This document shows positions 6,417-10,248 of a stretch of 10,248 nucleotides of DNA, in pieces (positions within the stretch are counted from its first letter, which is position 1; every line of letters begins with the position of its first letter). This DNA comes from an uncultured Clostridia bacterium (GTDB lineage Bacteria > Bacillota > Clostridia > Peptostreptococcales > Anaerovoracaceae). Made by a program: the position numbers and the translations under genes. The stretch is from the NCBI GenBank assembly GCA_946402595.1, contig CAMIWY010000022.1:1-10248 (forward strand), in the 5' to 3' direction. The notes beneath the pieces are model-generated. The model was not told where the DNA came from. It saw nothing but the letters and a program-made list of their open reading frames with translations, and did not search any database.

Positions 6417-8097
6417 ACTTCCAGCTGCTCTTGAGTCCTACGATGCTGTTGAACACTTTCTCCTCATCTGTAGTGAGCTCGGAGTCTGCGATGTAGTAGC
6501 CCTTGCGGAAGAACTGGAATCTTTCACCCGGCTTTACATCAGCTGCACTTGGCTCTGCATAGCCCCAGGTCTCGTGAAGTGATTCAGGATCGAACTCCAG
6601 CTTAGTCTCCATCTTGCCGGTCTCTTCGTTCATCTCCTCGACTTCCTTCATCAGGTAGCCGTACTCCCTGATGCGGATCTTAACGGCTGTGCTTGCCTCA
6701 ACGAAGTGGATGGTTCCCTTGACCTTGCGGCCTTCGAATCCGGAGCCGCTGTGTGTCTCAGGATCATATGTGCAGTGGAGCGCGATGATGTTTCCGTCCG
6801 CATCCTTCTCGACGCTGTTGCATGTGATGAAGTATGCACCCTTGAATCTTACCTCGTTGCCCGGGAAGAGTCTGAAGTACTTCTTGACAGGGACTTCCAT
6901 GAAGTCATCGCCGTCGACCCACAGTTCTCTTCCGAACGGGATCTCTCTTGTTCCCATCTCAGGCACCTTGCTGTTGTTCTCGACAGTGCACATTTCGATC
7001 TTATCCTCAGGATAGTTGTCGATGATGACCTTGATCGGGTTCTTGACTACGTTGATAGCCGGCACCTTGAGCTGCAGGTCTTCTCTTACGCACTGCTCAA
7101 GCTGTGCAATGTCTATTGTCGAATCAGCCTTGGATACTCCGATGTCGTTGCAGAACTTACGGATAGCTTCCGGTGTATATCCTCTTCTTCTTACCGCTGC
7201 GAGTGTGCAGAGTCTTGGATCATCCCAGCCTTCTACCTTGCCCTCTTCAACAAGTCTTCTGATGAATCTCTTGCTCATCAGCATGGTAGTTACGTTGAGA
7301 GGCGCGAACTCGATCTGTCTCGGAGGATTAGGCCACCAGCCCACTTCTCTTACGACCCAGTCGTAGAGCGGTCTGTGATCCTCGAACTCGAGTGTACAGA
7401 TGGAGTGAGTGATTCCCTCGATAGCGTCCTCGATCGGGTGGGCAAAATCATACATCGGGTAGATGCACCATTTGTCCCCTGTGTTGTGATGAGGCGCATG
7501 TACGACTCTGTAAATGACAGGGTCTCTCATGTTGATGTTAGGGCTTGCCATGTCGATCTTCGCTCTCAGGCATACTTCGCCGTCAGCGAACTCACCGGCT
7601 CTCATCTTCTCGAAGAGCTCGAGGTTCTCCTCTACAGGTCTGTTCCTGTAAGGGCTCTCCTTGCCGGGCTCCTTAAGCGTTCCTCTGTATTCTCTTATCT
7701 GATCAGGAGTAAGCTCGCATACGAAGGCCTTTCCCTGCTTGATGAGCTCAACGGCAGCCTCGTACATTGTATCGAAATAGTCAGAAGCCCACAGTTTCTC
7801 ATCCCACTGGAATCCGAGCCAGTTGACGTCTGCCTCGATGGACTTGACGAACTCGATGTCTTCCTTGGTCGGATTGGTATCGTCATATCTTAAGTTGCAT
7901 CTGCCGCCGTACTTCAGCGCCGTACCGAAGTTGAGGCAGAGGGACTTTGCATGTCCGATGTGGAGATAGCCGTTAGGTTCCGGCGGGAATCTGGTTACGA
8001 TCTCCTTGTGCTTGCCGGTCGCAAGATCTTCATCGATGATGTCATGGATGAAATTGCCGGCCATATCCTTATATTCTTCAGCTGTTGCAAATGCCAT
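6415..8097 (-). CDS. glnS: Glutaminyl-tRNA synthetase
   Basis: A 560-residue class I aminoacyl-tRNA synthetase that charges tRNA-Gln with glutamine directly in the cytoplasm. The catalytic core begins with PPEPNGYLHIGHAKS, with the HIGH motif at 46-49. The GlnRS-type stretch around 217-248 (YDFAHPIEDAIEGITHS, then EFEDHRPLYDW) and the KMSKS-like MSKR at 274-277 follow. The C-terminal half, from about residue 340, is the two-barrel anticodon-binding region. The length is normal for bacterial GlnRS and no extra domain is fused. The signature separates it from GluRS, which lacks the GlnRS-type anticodon barrels. Many Firmicutes lack GlnRS and use GatCAB amidation, so its presence is informative. 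In Clostridia it is patchy and generally explained by transfer. AAGGGG lies 7 bases before the ATG, and no T-box leader fits in the short 5' region. Transcribed alone, ending at 6291-6321. Confidence 0.96.
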   Translation of the reverse strand: MAFATAEEYKDMAGNFIHDIIDEDLATGKHKEIVTRFPPEPNGYLHIGHAKSLCLNFGTALKYGGRCNLRYDDTNPTKEDIEFVKSIEADVNWLGFQWDEKLWASDYFDTMYEAAVELIKQGKAFVCELTPDQIREYRGTLKEPGKESPYRNRPVEENLELFEKMRAGEFADGEVCLRAKIDMASPNINMRDPVIYRVVHAPHHNTGDKWCIYPMYDFAHPIEDAIEGITHSICTLEFEDHRPLYDWVVREVGWWPNPPRQIEFAPLNVTTMLMSKRFIRRLVEEGKVEGWDDPRLCTLAAVRRRGYTPEAIRKFCNDIGVSKADSTIDIAQLEQCVREDLQLKVPAINVVKNPIKVIIDNYPEDKIEMCTVENNSKVPEMGTREIPFGRELWVDGDDFMEVPVKKYFRLFPGNEVRFKGAYFITCNSVEKDADGNIIALHCTYDPETHSGSGFEGRKVKGTIHFVEASTAVKIRIREYGYLMKEVEEMNEETGKMETKLEFDPESLHETWGYAEPSAADVKPGERFQFFRKGYYIADSELTTDEEKVFNSIVGLKSSWK

Positions 8098-8104
8098 AGT
8101 CTTA

Positions 8105-8111
8105 CCCCTTT
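8105..8111 (-). promoter_or_regulatory. Ribosome binding site of glnS
   Basis: AAAGGGG on the minus strand is 7 bases before the ATG at 8097-8095, which supports that start. Confidence 0.7.
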
Positions 8112-8135
8112 CAGAGATTTCTCATAGTTGCGGTA

Positions 8136-8165
8136 AGTATATCACATATTTGATAATACTAACAG
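8136..8165 (-). promoter_or_regulatory. Candidate glnS promoter
   Basis: On the minus strand TATACT (8141-8136) is preceded by TGA, making an extended -10 (TGATATACT). A weak -35, CTGTTA (8165-8160), sits 18 bases upstream. The start point would be near 8129, giving a leader of about 30 bases, too short for a T-box riboswitch. Confidence 0.5.
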
Positions 8166-8223
8166 AATTATTCACCATTACGATGACTGCAAAGATGCAT
8201 TCCCGCTACTTATCCCTTCGTGT

Positions 8224-8251
8224 TTGTGATATTATTAATTAACATTATTAA
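8224..8251 (+). promoter_or_regulatory. Candidate promoter of the sensory hydrogenase operon
   Basis: TTGTGA at 8224-8229 and TATTAA at 8246-8251 are separated by 16 bases in an AT-rich stretch, while the flanking sequence is GC-richer. The leader would be about 75 bases. TGTGATAT here is an exact inverted copy of ATATCACA at 8139-8146 next to the glnS promoter. The remaining 8166-8223 holds nothing I can recognise. Confidence 0.35.
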
Positions 8252-8319
8252 GAGGCTGAAAACACTTGTATATAGCAGGCATTTCAGGCGCCCGCCCGGG
8301 TCTTTCTGCACTGCCTGCC

Positions 8320-8326
8320 GGAAGGG
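8320..8326 (+). promoter_or_regulatory. Ribosome binding site that fixes the hydrogenase start
   Basis: GGAAGGG lies 8 bases before the ATG at 8335. The upstream in-frame TTG at 8266 has no ribosome binding site and would add a Gly/Pro/Ala-rich 23-residue tail, so 8335 is preferred. Confidence 0.75.
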
Positions 8327-8334
8327 ATGAAAAA

Positions 8335-10134
8335 ATGAGTATAGTAAGCAGATATCCGATATATACCGAGATAAACAACTGCCGCGACTGCTACAAGTGC
8401 GTCAGGACATGTCCGGTCAAAGCCATCCAGATCAAGGATGCCCACGCTCTGATCCTGCATGACAGATGCACATTCTGCGGCACATGTGTCAACGAATGTC
8501 CTAACGGAGTCAAGCAGATCAGGAACGATGTCGACATGGTCGAGATGGCATTCATGTCAAAGCGCAAAGTCATCGTGTCGCTCGCACCTTCATATGTTTC
8601 AGAGTTCCACGGATACGAGGAGAATTTTGTCAGGGCTCTCTACAAGCTCGGATTTGACGCTGTCTCCGAGACTGCAATAGGAGCAGCTCTTGTATCTCAG
8701 GCACTGGACATGTATGTCATCGAGCACGGCAGTGCGAACTTCATATCCACTGCGTGCCCTTCGGTAGTTGAGCTGGTCAAAAAATACTTCCCGGAGTACG
8801 TTTCCAAGCTCGCTCCTGTCCCGTCACCGCTGCAGACACACAGCGCTTATCTGAGACACCTGTACGGTGATGACATCGTTATCGTTTTCATCGGTCCCTG
8901 CATCGCCAAGAAGCTTGAAGCTGATGAGCACCCGGGCTACCCGGACATCGCCCTCACCTTCCGCGAGGTCGAGCAGTGGCTGGAAGAAGAGAACATACAG
9001 CTAGACAACATGGATACGGGCATTCCTGTCGAATTCGTTCCTGCCAAGGCAGGCAAAGCTGCTATCTATCCTATCGAGAACGGACAGATCGAGACCTCCA
9101 AGATATGGCAGAACAAGTTCGTAGAGCAGAGTGCTCTTTCAGTTTCCGGCATACAGGGCATCATGTCGTCCCTGGCCGGAACGCATACAGATGATTTCCT
9201 GGAGACGCTCAACTGCGACGGCGGCTGCATCAACGGCCCTGGAACGACCAAGGTGGATTCAGCGGTATTCCGCAAGAAAGCAGTTGCCTCGCACGTAATG
9301 ACGAGGCTGTCAGAGCCTAACATCTTTGACGGCGATGCTGCTTTTGCCCGTGAAGTCCTCAGAAAAGGCTATGGGATACTCAATGCAGAACCGCCTGAAG
9401 CACTGGATATCTCAAAATACAACTTCTCCGAAGAAGACATCCGCGGAGCACTTCTCAAGCTGGGCAAAACATCGCCTGCAGATGAACTCAACTGCGGCGG
9501 CTGCGGCTACCAGACATGCCGCGACATGGCCAGGGCTCTTCTCGCAGGCATATCAGAGACAGAAATGTGCGTCACCAAGATGCGTAAGGATGCTGAGAGC
9601 AAGGTCGACATGCTTCTCTCAACTATCCCGAACGGCGTAGTAATCGTTGACAACGAGCTCAACATCGCTGACCTCAACAAGAGATTCGTTGATATTTTCG
9701 AAGATTATCCTGAATCCTTCCTCGACGCTGAAGGTCTCAAAACGTTCCGCGGCTCGCCGGTATCGATGTTTGTGCCGTTTGCAGAGAAGTTCAGAGAGCA
9801 GTTCTATATGTCCAAGCCTGCTCAGTACAGATTCAAGCACGAAGGCAAAGTCATGCGAGTCACGTTCTTCCTTGTCGAGAGCAAGCAGCTCCTCGGCGCC
9901 ATGTTCGAGGATATTTCTACTCCGACATTCCGTCGTGAGGCTGTCATCGAGAAGGCCGAGGATGTAATCACCAAGTCGCTGGCAACCGTACAGCAGATCG
10001 CTTCACTGCTCGGCGAGAATGCCGCAGAGACAGAGATCGCGCTCAACTCGCTTATTGATGAGTTCGCGGTAGCAGGCGGCGATTCATCAGATGACTACGC
10101 ACTTGTCGAAGAAGAAGGCGGTGAGACTGAATGA
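8335..10134 (+). CDS. hydS: Sensory-type [FeFe] hydrogenase with PAS domain (HydS-like)
   Basis: A 599-residue cytoplasmic iron-sulfur protein that probably senses H2 or redox state rather than turning over H2 fast. Order of domains: two 4Fe-4S sites (Cys16, 19, 22, 26 and Cys45, 48, 51, 55); the H-cluster domain at about 75-355; a further Fe-S domain (Cys387, 390, 395, 412 in NCGGCGYQTC...C); a PAS domain at about 424-530; and an acidic tail. H-cluster ligands are Cys141 (STACPS), Cys189 (GPCIAKK), and Cys294 and Cys298 (NCDGGC); Lys192 and Glu195 of the second motif are kept. The proton-relay Cys of catalytic enzymes (CpI Cys299) is Ala140, and the two active-site Met positions appear as Gly187 and Leu292. 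These are traits described for group C sensory enzymes such as Thermotoga maritima HydS. No kinase or other output domain is present; the output is likely the phosphatase gene that overlaps its stop by 4 bases (ATGA). Confidence 0.88.
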   Translation: MSIVSRYPIYTEINNCRDCYKCVRTCPVKAIQIKDAHALILHDRCTFCGTCVNECPNGVKQIRNDVDMVEMAFMSKRKVIVSLAPSYVSEFHGYEENFVRALYKLGFDAVSETAIGAALVSQALDMYVIEHGSANFISTACPSVVELVKKYFPEYVSKLAPVPSPLQTHSAYLRHLYGDDIVIVFIGPCIAKKLEADEHPGYPDIALTFREVEQWLEEENIQLDNMDTGIPVEFVPAKAGKAAIYPIENGQIETSKIWQNKFVEQSALSVSGIQGIMSSLAGTHTDDFLETLNCDGGCINGPGTTKVDSAVFRKKAVASHVMTRLSEPNIFDGDAAFAREVLRKGYGILNAEPPEALDISKYNFSEEDIRGALLKLGKTSPADELNCGGCGYQTCRDMARALLAGISETEMCVTKMRKDAESKVDMLLSTIPNGVVIVDNELNIADLNKRFVDIFEDYPESFLDAEGLKTFRGSPVSMFVPFAEKFREQFYMSKPAQYRFKHEGKVMRVTFFLVESKQLLGAMFEDISTPTFRREAVIEKAEDVITKSLATVQQIASLLGENAAETEIALNSLIDEFAVAGGDSSDDYALVEEEGGETE

Positions 10135-10248
10135 ATGACATCTGTATAGATATCGATTACCAGCAGCTGTACAAGCACGGCCAGCAGATAGGCGGAGATG
10201 TATTCCTGCTCGACAGGCAGCCGGGCAGCAACATCATCACAGCCACAC
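10131..10248 (+). CDS. Probable SpoIIE/PP2C-type phosphatase, N-terminal part only
   Basis: The ATG at 10131 overlaps the hydrogenase stop (ATGA), a sign of translational coupling, and the frame is open to the window edge (39 codons visible). The start IDIDYQQLYKHGQQIGGDVF resembles the N-terminus of SpoIIE-family Ser phosphatases that follow group C hydrogenase genes in Clostridia, where a similar leader precedes the conserved Asp-rich metal site. That site is beyond the window, so the call rests on a short N-terminal likeness and on gene context. A role in relaying the H2 signal by dephosphorylating an anti-sigma or similar partner is inference. GGTGAG a few bases upstream is a weak ribosome binding site, consistent with coupling. 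Confidence 0.55.
   Translation, partial: MNDICIDIDYQQLYKHGQQIGGDVFLLDRQPGSNIITAT

Noticed and set aside
6706..7893. Long 395-codon open frame on the + strand antisense to glnS
   Set aside because: It lies wholly inside glnS, has no recognisable domain or ribosome binding site, and its composition is what the complement of the glnS codons gives.
8098..8165. T-box riboswitch upstream of glnS
   Set aside because: The leader from the best promoter is only about 30 bases, and neither the T-box sequence nor a terminator is present.
8224..8244. Full Rex operator in TTGTGATATTATTAATTAACA
   Set aside because: The two half-sites are about 4 bases too far apart and the second half is a poor match, so it was not annotated as a site.
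8266..8334. Upstream TTG start for the hydrogenase at 8266
   Set aside because: No ribosome binding site upstream. GGAAGGG before ATG 8335 is clearly better, and ferredoxin-like N-termini normally begin near there.
1..10248. CRISPR array, insertion sequence, prophage or tRNA/rRNA genes
   Set aside because: No regularly spaced repeats, transposase or integrase motifs, or cloverleaf and rRNA-like segments were found on either strand.

Overview
The window looks like chromosome from an anaerobic, low- to mid-GC Gram-positive bacterium, most likely a member of the Clostridia. The supports are AGGAGG-type ribosome binding sites, a lipoprotein signal peptide on an L,D-transpeptidase, a sensory-type [FeFe] hydrogenase next to the start of a probable SpoIIE-type phosphatase, and a glutaminyl-tRNA synthetase. 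No insertion sequence, CRISPR array, tRNA or rRNA was seen. The genus assignment is inference only.

Layout. Positions 1-374 hold no intact gene: a good sigma-70-like promoter at the left edge, a stretch that reads like a frameshifted coding remnant, and a small hairpin. A NhaC-family Na+/H+ antiporter follows (375-1931, +). Then comes a 155-base spacer with a consensus -10 and a strong intrinsic terminator, and a lipoprotein L,D-transpeptidase starting at TTG (2087-3067, +). A bidirectional terminator (3087-3142) separates it from a convergent two-gene cell-wall operon on the minus strand: an FHA domain fused to a SEDS (RodA/FtsW) glycosyltransferase (6225-4507), and 1 nt later a class B penicillin-binding protein (4505-3147). 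Upstream of that operon, also on the minus strand, is glnS (8097-6415), whose 3' flank carries two hairpins and then a strong terminator. From a divergent intergenic region, a sensory-type [FeFe] hydrogenase with a PAS domain (8335-10134, +) overlaps by 4 nt the start of a probable SpoIIE/PP2C-type phosphatase that runs off the right edge.

How the genes work together. The SEDS protein and the class B PBP are the polymerase and crosslinker of one peptidoglycan synthase. The fused FHA domain keeps the phosphothreonine-binding residues, so a Ser/Thr kinase probably controls it. The L,D-transpeptidase makes an alternative crosslink or attaches proteins to the wall. The hydrogenase-like protein has a complete set of H-cluster ligands but lacks the proton-relay cysteine and catalytic-type methionines, as in sensory (group C) enzymes. 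It ends in a PAS domain with no output domain, and the coupled phosphatase is the likely output. The two most interesting points are the FHA-SEDS fusion with its PBP partner and the hydrogenase-PAS/phosphatase pair. Both resemble known types of system, so neither should be called new without a search.
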